DNA of 14,541 nt from Chloroflexota bacterium (GCA_021790715.1 JAJYGK010000087.1:1-14541), one strand, 5' to 3'; counted from the stretch's first letter, positions 1 through 7,339 are shown. Notes: a model not told the origin generated them from the letters alone. Numbers and translations are program-made.

Positions 1-1
1 G

Positions 2-2875
2 CTGGCCGCGGCCGGCCTCGCGATCTCCCGCTCCTCTGGCAGATGGGCCGCCCTCTGCGCCGGGGCCCTCCTCGTGGCGCTGCGCCTCGCGATCGGATCG
101 ATGCAGCCGGCCGCGCCGCAGACCTCCCCGCCGGGATCGCTCCGCGATGCCGTCGCGGAGGTCGTCTCGATCTCCGCCCCGTCCGGCGGCGCACAGCGGG
201 CCGTCGTCGCTGTGGCGCCCGGGGATCGGCTGCCGAGCGTACGCCTCTACGTGCGCCTTCCCCGCTATCCCGAGGTCGTCCCGGGCGACCGCGTCACCGT
301 GTCCGGGACCGTCCGTCCACCCCCGGACGGGCCCGGCTTCGGCGACTACCTGCGCCGCGCCGGGATCGCCGGGACCGTGACGGCTCGCACCCTCGACCGG
401 GCGCCGGCACCGGGAGGTCCGGCGGCGTGGCTGGAGGGCCGGCGCCGGGATGCCGGTGAGATCCTGGCCTCCGTCCTGCCCGCGCCCCAGGCCGGGCTCG
501 CGGCGGGCATCCTCGTCGGGCTGCGCGACCAGGTCGACCGGGACGTGGCCGCCGCGTTCACGGCAGCGGGGCTCACGCACATCGTCGCCATCAGCGGCTG
601 GAACATCGCCGTCGTTTCCGGGGTGCTCTCCACCCTGCTGCGCCGCATTGCCCGCCGCCGCCGCTCGGTCGCGACGCTGGCGGTGATCGCCGCCTACACC
701 CTCGCGGCCGGGGCCGGAGCGAGCGTGGTGCGGGCCGCCGCGATGGCGGGCGCCGTGCTGGGGGCCCGGGAGCTGGGCCGGCCCGGCACGGCGGCCTCCG
801 CTCTCGGCCTCGCCGTCGTCGCGATGCTGGCGGTCGATCCGGCCGTGGTCGGCGACGCGGGCTTCCAGCTCTCGGTCGCCGCGACCGCCGGACTCCTCGC
901 ATGGGGCACGCCCCTGACCGGGTGGTTCCACGAGCGGGTCTCCGGGGACGGGGCGCGGTTCGCGGCGCCGGGATGGCTGATCGACTCGCTCGCGGTCTCG
1001 CTGGCCGCACAGGCGGCGACGCTTCCCCTGGTCCTCCTCGACTTCGGACGGATCTCGCTCGTCGCTCCGGCGGCGAACCTGGTCGCCGCGCCGCTCGTCG
1101 TGCCGGTGATGGCCGCATCGGCGGCGGCGCTCGCGGCGGGATGGATCGGATCGCTCGTCTCCGCCGTGCCCGGCGCCACCGGACCCGGACTCGCGGCGGC
1201 GCCCGGCGCGCCGAGCGTCCTGGCGCCGGTGACCGGTCTCCTGGGCACGGCCACCGGCTGGGCCATCGCCGCGGTCGGCACGGCAGGGGGCCTCGTCATC
1301 GGCGCGCTCGTCGCCGTGGCGCGGCTTGCGGCGGCCGTCCCCGGCGCGAGCATCACCCTCGGGCCACCGGCCCAGCAGATCCTCGCCGGGCTCACCGTGC
1401 TCGCGGTCGGCGCCGTCGCCCTGCCGGGTGGACGGCAGCGCCTGTGCCCCATCGCCGCCGCCTTCCACCGGCACGAACGGGGCCCTCGCGAACCCGGGCG
1501 GGGCCATCGCGCGCCTCGCGAGCCGGCGACCGCCGGCTGCGGGCACGTCATCCGCGAGCGCGCGCGTCCCGCGCCGGCACCGGGCGGTCTCACGCGCGGC
1601 GATCGCAGGCCCGCGCCGGGAGCGGGACCGTCCTCGCACCCCCGGCCGCGGGCGAACCGCCGGCTCCGGCTGATGGGCGCCGTCGCCGCCGCGGGCCTGG
1701 TCGCGCTGACGCTCGTGGCGACGGCCCGGCCGGACGGCCGGTTCCACGTCATCGTGCTCGACGTGGGGCAGGGCGACGCGCTCCTGTTGCAGGGCCCGGC
1801 GGGCGGCAGGGTGCTCGTCGACACCGGACCGGACCCCGATCGCCTGGTCCAGCTGCTCGACGCGCGCATCCCGACCTGGGATCGGCGACTGGATCTCCTC
1901 GTCCTGACGCACCCGCACGAGGACCACGTCGCGGGCGCAGCACTGCTGCTCCGCCGCTATCGCGTCGGCCGCGTCGTCGAGCCCGGGATGCGCGGGTCGG
2001 GTCCCGGCTGGGAGGCGCTGGTCGCGGAGCTGCAGGCGCGCGGCCGGTCCACGGGACGGCTCGCCGCCGGGGATCGGGTCAGGATCGACGGGATCGACGT
2101 GCGGGTCCTGTGGCCGGCGCCGGGCACGGTGCCGGAGGCGCCCGGCTCGACCGGGACCGCGGTGAACGACGTCTCGATCGTGCTCGATGTCCGATGCGGT
2201 GCGCGACGCTTCCTCCTGATGGCCGACGCCGAGCAGGAGGTGGACGCCGCCCTGCTCTCGGGTGGGGCGGTCTCCGCCGGGCAGCCGCGGGTCGACGTGC
2301 TGAAGGTCGCCCACCACGGCAGCCGCACCGCGACGACGGCGGCCCTGCTGGACGCGGTCCGACCCGTCGTGGCCGCGATCAGCGTGGGTGCGGACAACGA
2401 CTTCGGTCACCCCGCGCCGGAGACGCTCGACCGGCTTGCGGCGTCGGGCGCGCGGGTCCTGCGGACGGACCTCGACGGAACCGTCGCGTTCAGCACGAAC
2501 GGGCGCGACCTCCGGATCGAGACGAGGTCGGGCGTGTGGACCGCGGAGAAGCCGGCCGATATCGCCGGGGCAGCTGCCGCGGCCTTCGTCTCGGGGGCCG
2601 GGGCGGCGGCAGATGATCGTTCCACCGGTGCCGATCTGCCCGACGGACGCCTCTCGTGTTGCATAGAATCGGCAGGTGATCCCCTCGCGGGCGGAAGCCG
2701 CCGACATCCTGCTCGAATTCGATCCGCCGGATTGGTACCTCGCGCACGTCGCGGCCGTCGCGGAGATCGCCTCGTTCCTGGCCGAGCGGTGCGCGGCGCG
2801 GGGCGTGCCGGTCGACCGCGAGCTCGTCGAGGCGGCGGCACTGCTGCACGACATCGACAAGCTCCTCCCGGATGA
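2..2875 (+). CDS. comEC: ComEC/Rec2 family DNA-uptake channel protein, 5' end outside the window
   Basis: This is the inner-membrane channel that passes single-stranded DNA into the cytoplasm during transformation. The frame is open from base 2, so the start lies upstream and the first in-window GTG (74) is internal. The order is an N-terminal OB-like region (to about 450), the Competence domain with the AISGWN motif near 590 and many hydrophobic helices (to about 1440), an Arg/Pro-rich linker (about 1440-1670), one more helix, and a C-terminal metallo-beta-lactamase domain. The last shows LDVGQGD (about 1757), THPHEDH (about 1909), AHHGS (about 2311) and DNDFGHP (about 2395), so the metal-binding motifs look intact. 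The conserved protein ends near 2545. The frame then continues through low-complexity Ala/Gly and Arg-rich sequence and stops at 2873-2875, overlapping the next gene by 200 bases. A frameshift near the G-runs at 2593-2604 is possible. Identity is secure; the 3' boundary is doubtful. Confidence 0.93.
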   Translation: MAAAGLAISRSSGRWAALCAGALLVALRLAIGSMQPAAPQTSPPGSLRDAVAEVVSISAPSGGAQRAVVAVAPGDRLPSVRLYVRLPRYPEVVPGDRVTVSGTVRPPPDGPGFGDYLRRAGIAGTVTARTLDRAPAPGGPAAWLEGRRRDAGEILASVLPAPQAGLAAGILVGLRDQVDRDVAAAFTAAGLTHIVAISGWNIAVVSGVLSTLLRRIARRRRSVATLAVIAAYTLAAGAGASVVRAAAMAGAVLGARELGRPGTAASALGLAVVAMLAVDPAVVGDAGFQLSVAATAGLLAWGTPLTGWFHERVSGDGARFAAPGWLIDSLAVSLAAQAATLPLVLLDFGRISLVAPAANLVAAPLVVPVMAASAAALAAGWIGSLVSAVPGATGPGLAAAPGAPSVLAPVTGLLGTATGWAIAAVGTAGGLVIGALVAVARLAAAVPGASITLGPPAQQILAGLTVLAVGAVALPGGRQRLCPIAAAFHRHERGPREPGRGHRAPREPATAGCGHVIRERARPAPAPGGLTRGDRRPAPGAGPSSHPRPRANRRLRLMGAVAAAGLVALTLVATARPDGRFHVIVLDVGQGDALLLQGPAGGRVLVDTGPDPDRLVQLLDARIPTWDRRLDLLVLTHPHEDHVAGAALLLRRYRVGRVVEPGMRGSGPGWEALVAELQARGRSTGRLAAGDRVRIDGIDVRVLWPAPGTVPEAPGSTGTAVNDVSIVLDVRCGARRFLLMADAEQEVDAALLSGGAVSAGQPRVDVLKVAHHGSRTATTAALLDAVRPVVAAISVGADNDFGHPAPETLDRLAASGARVLRTDLDGTVAFSTNGRDLRIETRSGVWTAEKPADIAGAAAAAFVSGAGAAADDRSTGADLPDGRLSCCIESAGDPLAGGSRRHPARIRSAGLVPRARRGRRGDRLVPGRAVRGAGRAGRPRARRGGGTAARHRQAPPG
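2664..2669 (+). promoter_or_regulatory. -10-like element TAGAAT for the HD-domain gene, possibly leaderless
   Basis: The hexamer TAGAAT ends 6 bases before the GTG at 2676. A transcript starting at the usual distance from a -10 would begin at or next to that GTG, giving a leaderless mRNA. There is no Shine-Dalgarno sequence before the GTG, which fits. I see no convincing -35 hexamer 16-18 bases upstream. The same TAGNAT pattern precedes three other genes in the window. Confidence 0.5.
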
Positions 2876-3299
2876 CGATCCCGTCCAGGAGCTCGGGCAC
2901 GGCGCTGCGGGCGCGCGCTGGCTCAGCCAGCGCGGCTACCCGGAGCTCGGCCGGGCGGTGGCGGCCCATCCCATCACGCGCCTGCTCGACGCCGACCGCT
3001 ACGGTCGCTGGAACGGTGTCGCGACACGCGAGGAGCGCATCGTCGCGTACGCGGACAAGCGCGCCGGCCAGCGTCTGGAGGCGATGAGCGCGCGATTCGC
3101 CGGGTGGGCCGTGCGCTACCCCGAGCACCGCGAGAGCCTCGCGCGCGCCCGTGCACGCGCCGAACGGCTCGAGCGCGAGGTCTGCGAGACGGCCGGCGTC
3201 AGCCCGCTGGCGGTGCGCCGCCTGCGCTGGGTCGCGCCCACCCTTGATGGGGCACGGCGGCGGCGCGAGGCAGGACTCCCGGCCGCGGCCCGCGGCTGA
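2676..3299 (+). CDS. HD-domain metal-dependent phosphohydrolase, YqeK-like
   Basis: A 207-residue soluble protein with a complete HD-domain metal-binding set: H24, the H58-D59 pair in LLHDIDK, H75, H98 and D127 (in VAYADKRA). HD proteins hydrolyse phosphate esters of nucleotides. The closest match I can suggest is the YqeK group (diadenosine tetraphosphate hydrolases), based on motif spacing and size, but the substrate cannot be read from sequence. The last 70 residues are Arg-rich and probably helical. The GTG start is chosen because it directly follows a -10-like TAGAAT and begins just before the conserved domain. The gene overlaps the tail of the comEC frame and is followed by holA after 25 bases. 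In many bacteria yqeK lies between nadD and rsfS; here that slot is empty, so this could be the relocated equivalent (inference). Confidence 0.82.
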   Translation: MIPSRAEAADILLEFDPPDWYLAHVAAVAEIASFLAERCAARGVPVDRELVEAAALLHDIDKLLPDDDPVQELGHGAAGARWLSQRGYPELGRAVAAHPITRLLDADRYGRWNGVATREERIVAYADKRAGQRLEAMSARFAGWAVRYPEHRESLARARARAERLEREVCETAGVSPLAVRRLRWVAPTLDGARRRREAGLPAAARG

Positions 3300-3324
3300 T
3301 CGCCGCAGCGCCGTCCGCACGACG

Positions 3325-4365
3325 GTGACCGGCTCCCCGCTCGCCTACTTCTGGGGCGACGATGCGCTTGCCCTGCGCCGCGCGGTGGAGCGGTTCGTGG
3401 CCGGACTCTCGCCGGACGGAGATCCGCCGACGGCGTGGCGGCCCGACCAGGCCGAACCCGACGTGCTGGGCGCGCTGGCGATGCGCGTCGCGACGTCGCC
3501 CCTGTTCGGTGCCGGCGTCGTCGCGGTCGTCGCCGACCCGATCCCCCTGCTGCGCTCGCGGGCGGACCAGGATCGGGCCGTCGCGCTCCTCGGCCAGGTC
3601 GCGCCCGGGAACGGCGTCGCGTTCATCGAACTCGTGGCGAGCGGCGCGCGCGAGCCGGCGGCCGCCTCATCGCGCGTGCGCCAGGCGATCGACCAGGCCG
3701 GCGGCACCGTCCGGCGCCTCGAGGCTCCGCGTGCGGGGCACCTCGAGGAATGGATCGCGACGCGTGCTCCCGAGCTCGGGATCGACCTCGAGCCGGCGGC
3801 CCGCCACCTCCTCGCCGAGCGCGTGGGCGGCACGGTGCGCGACGGCGACGTGGACCGCCGCCACCAGACCGAGTTCGCCGAGGCGCAGCTCGAGCTGCTC
3901 GCCCTCTACCGGCCCGGCGCTCGCGTCCGGCGCGAGGACGTCGATGCGCTGGTGGCCCCCAGCGTGCCCGCCTCGACCTGGGCGTTCCTCGATGCCGTCG
4001 CCCGGCGACAGCGAGACGCCGCCAGGCTCGGCTCGGCCCTGCTGGCGGAGGGAACGGCGCTGCCGGTCATCGTCACGCAGCTCCACCGGCGGCTGCGCCA
4101 ACTGCTCGAGATCCGCGACCGGCTGGCCCACGGCGCGCGTCCGGCCGACATCGTGGGGGCGCTCCGGCTGCACCCGAAGCGGGCGGAGATCCTGGCGGAG
4201 CAGGCGATGCGCTGGGATGTCGACGAGCTGGAGTCGGCCCTGGAGGCGCTGCTCGAGGTCGACCTCGCGTCGAAGGGCCTGTCGTCGGACGCCCGGCGTT
4301 CGGCGGGCACGATGAGCGGCCCGCTGGCGCTGACCCTCTGGCTCGTGGAGCACGTGCGCGGCTGA
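3325..4365 (+). CDS. holA: DNA polymerase III subunit delta
   Basis: The delta subunit belongs to the clamp loader that opens the sliding clamp and places it on primed DNA. The protein is about 346 residues, the normal family length. It begins with YFWGDD, the delta counterpart of the family's usual YLLYGED-type opening. It continues with a degenerate AAA+ fold without a Walker A motif (as expected for delta), a segment SPLFGAGVVAVVAD typical of the first domain, and a helical C-terminal collar domain with LHRRLRQLLEIRD and LHPKRAEILAEQA. The GTG at 3325 is chosen because homology starts five residues later. It has no clear ribosome binding site. The in-frame ATG at 3247 would overlap the upstream gene and add unconserved residues. 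The gene is probably co-transcribed with the HD gene, since the gap is 25 bases. Confidence 0.88.
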   Translation: MTGSPLAYFWGDDALALRRAVERFVAGLSPDGDPPTAWRPDQAEPDVLGALAMRVATSPLFGAGVVAVVADPIPLLRSRADQDRAVALLGQVAPGNGVAFIELVASGAREPAAASSRVRQAIDQAGGTVRRLEAPRAGHLEEWIATRAPELGIDLEPAARHLLAERVGGTVRDGDVDRRHQTEFAEAQLELLALYRPGARVRREDVDALVAPSVPASTWAFLDAVARRQRDAARLGSALLAEGTALPVIVTQLHRRLRQLLEIRDRLAHGARPADIVGALRLHPKRAEILAEQAMRWDVDELESALEALLEVDLASKGLSSDARRSAGTMSGPLALTLWLVEHVRG

Positions 4366-4376
4366 TCCCGTGCCGG

Positions 4377-4393
4377 CCCGGCTCCGCGCCGGG
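4377..4393. terminator. Hairpin in the convergent gap, 6-bp stem
   Basis: CCCGGC and GCCGGG pair perfectly around a 5-base loop, 11 bases after the holA stop. No T-run follows on either strand, so this is not a textbook intrinsic terminator. It lies between converging transcripts and may help end one or both, perhaps with Rho, whose gene is in this window. Confidence 0.4.
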
Positions 4394-4405
4394 GATTGCC
4401 GCGAC

Positions 4406-4420
4406 AGGGCCGGTGGCCCT
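4406..4420. terminator. Second hairpin in the convergent gap, abutting the zinc-finger gene stop
   Basis: AGGGCC and GGCCCT form a perfect 6-bp stem with a 3-base loop. Its last base touches the stop codon of the minus-strand zinc-finger gene. No T-run is present. With the hairpin at 4377-4393 it fills most of the 55-base gap between convergent genes, a likely bidirectional transcription end region. Confidence 0.4.
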
Positions 4421-4675
4421 CTACTCCGTGCCGGATCCCGCGCGCGCCTGCAGCACGACGTCGGACTCGATCGCGAACACGCAGCGGCCCGCGTCGAGGC
4501 CGAGCAGCTCGATCAGCTCCGGATCGATGTAGAGCTGATGGCACGTGCCGCACAGCCCGGCCGGGACCCCGAAACACAGCCGCTCGCTGCGATCCGCGAG
4601 GCGGAAGGTCGCGTCGAAGCGGCTGTTGACGAGCGGGCGTCCGCATTCCGGGCAGTCGAGGGTGGCCGAGGGCAT
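4421..4675 (-). CDS. YgiT-type zinc-finger protein, 84 residues
   Basis: A small protein with two Cys pairs, C8-x2-C11 and C42-x2-C45, spaced like the zinc site of YgiT/MqsA N-terminal domains. The motif VPAGLCGTC followed by LYIDPE matches the usual V-P-A-x-x-C-x-x-C with Y-x-D/N-P-E of that family. In MqsA this domain is joined to a DNA-binding HTH and partners an mRNA-cleaving toxin. Here no HTH follows and no toxin-like gene is adjacent, so it is an orphan zinc-finger protein of unknown role. It is the last gene of the minus-strand block, 154 bases after rsfS, with its own -10-like element and an inverted repeat in the leader. The ATG at 4675 lacks a strong ribosome binding site. Confidence 0.75.
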   Translation of the reverse strand: MPSATLDCPECGRPLVNSRFDATFRLADRSERLCFGVPAGLCGTCHQLYIDPELIELLGLDAGRCVFAIESDVVLQARAGSGTE

Positions 4676-4698
4676 CGTGCTGATCCCGTTCGCTCCGC

Positions 4699-4716
4699 GG
4701 TCGGCGCACGCCGACC
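4699..4716. repeat. Inverted repeat in the leader of the zinc-finger gene
   Basis: An 18-base inverted repeat, GGTCGGCG and CGCCGACC around two central bases. It lies between the -10-like TAGCAT (4728-4733) and the ATG (4675). It could be an operator for a dimeric regulator or an RNA hairpin of 7 bp with a 4-base loop. No T-run follows, so a terminator for rsfS is less likely. Confidence 0.5.
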
Positions 4717-4727
4717 ATCACGGCCCG

Positions 4728-4733
4728 ATGCTA
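4728..4733 (-). promoter_or_regulatory. -10-like element TAGCAT for the zinc-finger gene
   Basis: TAGCAT on the minus strand, 52 bases before the ATG at 4675. Predicted transcription would start near 4721, just before the inverted repeat at 4699-4716. The -35 region is weak. The hexamer is identical to the one in front of pyrG. Confidence 0.4.
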
Positions 4734-4829
4734 TGGACGCGCCCTCCGGGCGAGCATCCCCCTGTCGTACCGACCGCGGCAGTACGGGTCGCTCCGCCAT
4801 CCGACGCAGGCGGCCGGGCGGCCGGGCGC

Positions 4830-5252
4830 CTACTGCACCCGCAGCAGCGTCGGGGCGTCCGACCAGAACCGCTCGATCTGGTAGTAGTCGCGCTCGGGCG
4901 GGGCGAACACGTGCACGATGACGGCCCCGAAGTCCAGGAGCACCCAGTGGGCACCGGCGCGGCCCTCGCGGCCGAGCGGCAGGAACCCGTCCGCCTTGCA
5001 GCCCTCGGCGATCCCGTCCGCGATCGCGGCGAGCTGGCGCTCCGATCCGCCGGAGCAGATGACGAAGTAGTCGGCGAGCGACGTCAGCTCGTGCACGTCC
5101 AGCAGCACGATGTCGGACGCCTTCTTGTCCTCGGCCAGCTCGACGACGCGGCGCGCCAGGGACAGCGCCTCCTGCGCGCCGATCGCCACGGGCGTGTCGC
5201 GCGGCGGCAGGCCCGGACGACGCGCGTCCGGTGCGGGAACGGGATCCGTCAC
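4830..5252 (-). CDS. rsfS: Ribosome silencing factor RsfS
   Basis: RsfS binds ribosomal protein L14 (uL14) on the large subunit and blocks subunit joining under starvation. The conserved core runs from ALSLARRVVELAEDKKASD through LTSLADYFVICSGGSERQL and ends with GAHWVLLDFGAVIVHVF and YYQIERFW, all hallmark RsfS segments. With the GTG at 5252 the protein is 140 residues, slightly longer than usual, with a Pro-rich N-terminal tail of about 25 residues. That GTG is preceded by a strong GAGGAGG (5264-5270) at an 11-base distance. In-frame ATGs at 5303 and 5339 are alternatives without such support. It follows nadD after 119 bases that contain a palindrome. Confidence 0.92.
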   Translation of the reverse strand: MTDPVPAPDARRPGLPPRDTPVAIGAQEALSLARRVVELAEDKKASDIVLLDVHELTSLADYFVICSGGSERQLAAIADGIAEGCKADGFLPLGREGRAGAHWVLLDFGAVIVHVFAPPERDYYQIERFWSDAPTLLRVQ

Positions 5253-5263
5253 GTTCGATCGAT

Positions 5264-5270
5264 CCTCCTC
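5264..5270 (-). promoter_or_regulatory. Ribosome binding site GAGGAGG deciding the rsfS start
   Basis: GAGGAGG on the minus strand lies 11 bases before the GTG at 5252. It favours this GTG over the upstream in-frame ATGs at 5303 and 5339. The spacing is slightly long. Confidence 0.55.
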
Positions 5271-5305
5271 GCGCGGCGGTGTCCGCTCATCGCGATGCTG
5301 CATGC

Positions 5306-5328
5306 GCCGGACGGCACGTGCCGCCGGC
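5306..5328. repeat. Perfect 12-bp palindrome with flanking arms between nadD and rsfS
   Basis: CGGCACGTGCCG at 5312-5323 is a perfect palindrome. It is flanked by GCCGG (5306-5310) and CCGGC (5324-5328), giving a longer imperfect inverted repeat. It sits 54 bases before the rsfS start. It may be an operator or an RNA structure controlling rsfS separately from nadD. It is upstream of the preferred rsfS start, but would be coding if the start were at 5339. Confidence 0.45.
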
Positions 5329-5371
5329 GCCCACTCCATGATGCCCCCACCGATGCACCGCGTCCCCGGGA

Positions 5372-6040
5372 TCAGCCGCCGGCCCCGTACAGGCCGTGCG
5401 CCCGGATGTACGCCTCCACCTCGGGCGGGACGAGGTAGCGGATGCTGCGTCCGGCCGCGGCGCGGTCGCGGATCCCGGACGCCGAATGCCCCAGGTCCGG
5501 GCCGTCCAGGACGAGGATGCGGTCCTCGCGCCCCGGGAAGTGCTCGGCGATCCAGTGAAGCGGCGAGACGGGGTAGCCGCGCCGGGGCACGACGGCCAGC
5601 CGGCACTCGGCGAGCAGCCGGGCCGGCTCGTGCCACGTCTCGAGGCCGATGAGCGCCTCGACCGACAGGATGAAGACGAGGCCGGCGTCGGGGTCCCAGG
5701 GACGGGGCGGGTCGGCCAGCAGGCGCTCGACGGTGTCGACGGTGTAGCTCGGCCCCTCCCGATCGACCTCGATGCGGCTGACGTGGAAGGCGGGGTTGTC
5801 GGCGGTCGCCAGCTCGACCATCGCCACGCGGTGCTCGACGGGGGTGATCCGGCGGTCGAGCTTGTGCGGCGGCACCGGCGCCGGCACGAACAGGACGCCG
5901 GCCAGGCCGAGCGCATCGCGCGCCTGCTCGGCGATGGCGAGGTGCGCGTAGTGCGGCGGATCGAACGTGCCGCCGAGGATCCCCCACGCTCCGGCGGCGG
6001 ACGGCGCGGCGGTGCCCGCACGGAAGGCCGCGGGCGTCAC
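5372..6040 (-). CDS. nadD: Nicotinate-nucleotide adenylyltransferase
   Basis: NadD joins AMP from ATP to nicotinate mononucleotide, the penultimate step of NAD synthesis. The 222-residue protein shows the nucleotidyltransferase signature GGTFDPPHYAHL (residues 23-34), PAPVPPHK (53-60), SYTVDTVERL (98-107), the TWHEP segment (135-139) and the C-terminal ISSTxIR-like segment as SASGIRDRAAAGRSIRYLV. In the usual FIIGxD segment this protein reads FILSVE, with Ser for Gly and Glu for the usual Asp. The GTG at 6040 overlaps the obg stop as GTGA, which implies translational coupling. A longer frame exists up to 6061 but has no conserved residues. The first 17 residues precede the domain and are low complexity. 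Confidence 0.92.
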   Translation of the reverse strand: MTPAAFRAGTAAPSAAGAWGILGGTFDPPHYAHLAIAEQARDALGLAGVLFVPAPVPPHKLDRRITPVEHRVAMVELATADNPAFHVSRIEVDREGPSYTVDTVERLLADPPRPWDPDAGLVFILSVEALIGLETWHEPARLLAECRLAVVPRRGYPVSPLHWIAEHFPGREDRILVLDGPDLGHSASGIRDRAAAGRSIRYLVPPEVEAYIRAHGLYGAGG

Positions 6041-7332
6041 GCCCACCCCTCGTCGCCCCACTCGAGCTCGCGGTCTCCGATCCAGACGGTGTCGCCGGGC
6101 TGCACCCCGGCCCGGCGCAGTTCGCGCGAGACGCCCATCCGCTCGAGGTCGCGCTGGAAGCGCTCCGCCGACTCGTCGTTCTCGAAGTCGGTCTGGGCGA
6201 CCAGGCGCTCCACGCGCCGTCCGCGCACCCGGAAGCCGTCCTCCCCACGCTCCACGGCGAACGTCTCGCGCGCCGAATCGAAGCGATGGACCACGATCCC
6301 GGCCGGCTCCGGGGGCATGGCGAGCTCGTCGGCGCCCGGGAGCAGGCCGGCGATCGCGCGGACGAGGTCCGGGAGCCCCTCGCCGTCGCGCGCCGAGACC
6401 GCCACGACGATCCGCCCGTCCGCCTCGCAGGCCGCGAGGAAGGATGGGAGCCGCTCGCGCGCGCCCGGCACGTCGATCTTGTTGGCCACCACCAGGCCCG
6501 GCTTCGCGAGCAGGCGCTCGTCGTGGAGCCGCAGTTCCTCCCGCACGATCGCCCTGTCCCCGACGGGGTCGCGCGCCGCGAGATCGACGACGTGCAGCAG
6601 CACCCGGGTGCGCTCGACGTGCCGGAGGAACGCGTGCCCGAGGCCCGCGCCCGAGCTCGCGCCCTCGATCAGGCCGGGCACGTCCGCGATCGACGGGCGG
6701 CGGGCGTCGTCGCTGTCGATCGCCGACAGGTCGAGCACGCCCAGGTTGGGCTCGAGCGTCGTGAACGGGTAGTCGGCGATCTTCGGCGTCGCGTTCGTGA
6801 GCGCCGAGAGGAGCGTGGACTTGCCCGCGTTGGGCAGCCCGACCAGGCCGACGTCGGCGATGAGGCGCAGCTCGAGGTGGAGCGCCCGCTCCTCGCCGGG
6901 CTCGCCCTTCTGCGCGTGGCGGGGCGTGCGGTGGGTGGCCGTCGCGAAGTGGACGTTCCCCAGGCCGCCCCGGCCGCCCCGCGCCACCAGCACGCGCTGC
7001 CCGGCCGCCACGAGGTCCGCGATCAGCTCGCCGCTCTCGGCATCCAGCACCGCGGTGCCGGGCGGCACGCCCAGCTCGAGGTCCTGCCCCGCACGGCCGT
7101 GCTTCCGCGCCCCGGCGCCGCGCCCGCCGGCCTCGGCGCGGAAGTGGTGGTGGTAGCGGTAGTCGGACAGCGTCGTCTGGCCGACGTCGACGCGCAGGTG
7201 GATCGAGCCCCCGCGACCGCCGTCTCCCCCGTCGGGACCACCGCGCGGCACGTGGGCTTCACGCCGGAACGAGACGGCACCGTCTCCGCCGTCACCGGCG
7301 CGGAGCCAGACCGTGGCGCGATCGAGGAACAT
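6037..7332 (-). CDS. obg: GTPase Obg/CgtA, ribosome assembly
   Basis: Obg is an essential GTPase acting in 50S assembly and stress response. From the ATG at 7332 it has 431 residues. The N-terminal glycine-rich Obg fold contains GGPDGGDGGRGG and RGGRGGLGN. The G domain has GLPNAGKST (165-173), TTLEPNLGVL in switch I, DVPG (217-220) and NKID (284-287). A C-terminal OCT domain spans about 345-425, so all three domains are complete. The second ATG (7332) is preferred over the one at 7341, because the protein then starts with MFLDRA like other Obg proteins and a -10-like TAGGAT lies 7 bases upstream. The Obg C-terminus overlaps nadD by 4 bases. Confidence 0.96.
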   Translation of the reverse strand: MFLDRATVWLRAGDGGDGAVSFRREAHVPRGGPDGGDGGRGGSIHLRVDVGQTTLSDYRYHHHFRAEAGGRGAGARKHGRAGQDLELGVPPGTAVLDAESGELIADLVAAGQRVLVARGGRGGLGNVHFATATHRTPRHAQKGEPGEERALHLELRLIADVGLVGLPNAGKSTLLSALTNATPKIADYPFTTLEPNLGVLDLSAIDSDDARRPSIADVPGLIEGASSGAGLGHAFLRHVERTRVLLHVVDLAARDPVGDRAIVREELRLHDERLLAKPGLVVANKIDVPGARERLPSFLAACEADGRIVVAVSARDGEGLPDLVRAIAGLLPGADELAMPPEPAGIVVHRFDSARETFAVERGEDGFRVRGRRVERLVAQTDFENDESAERFQRDLERMGVSRELRRAGVQPGDTVWIGDRELEWGDEGWA

Positions 7333-7339
7333 CGGCAGC

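Noticed and set aside
694..1869. 391-codon minus-strand open frame inside comEC
   Set aside because: Shadow of comEC in GC-rich DNA; low-complexity Arg/Ala/Pro translation with no domain, while the plus frame has clear ComEC motifs.
901..2616. 571-codon plus-strand frame inside comEC
   Set aside because: Arg/Gly-rich shadow in another frame. Its stop at 2616 is relevant only to the possible frameshift at the end of comEC.
5253..6248. Long upstream extension of the rsfS frame across nadD
   Set aside because: The extension is an Arg-rich shadow of nadD. The conserved RsfS protein starts near 5252, where an SD is present.
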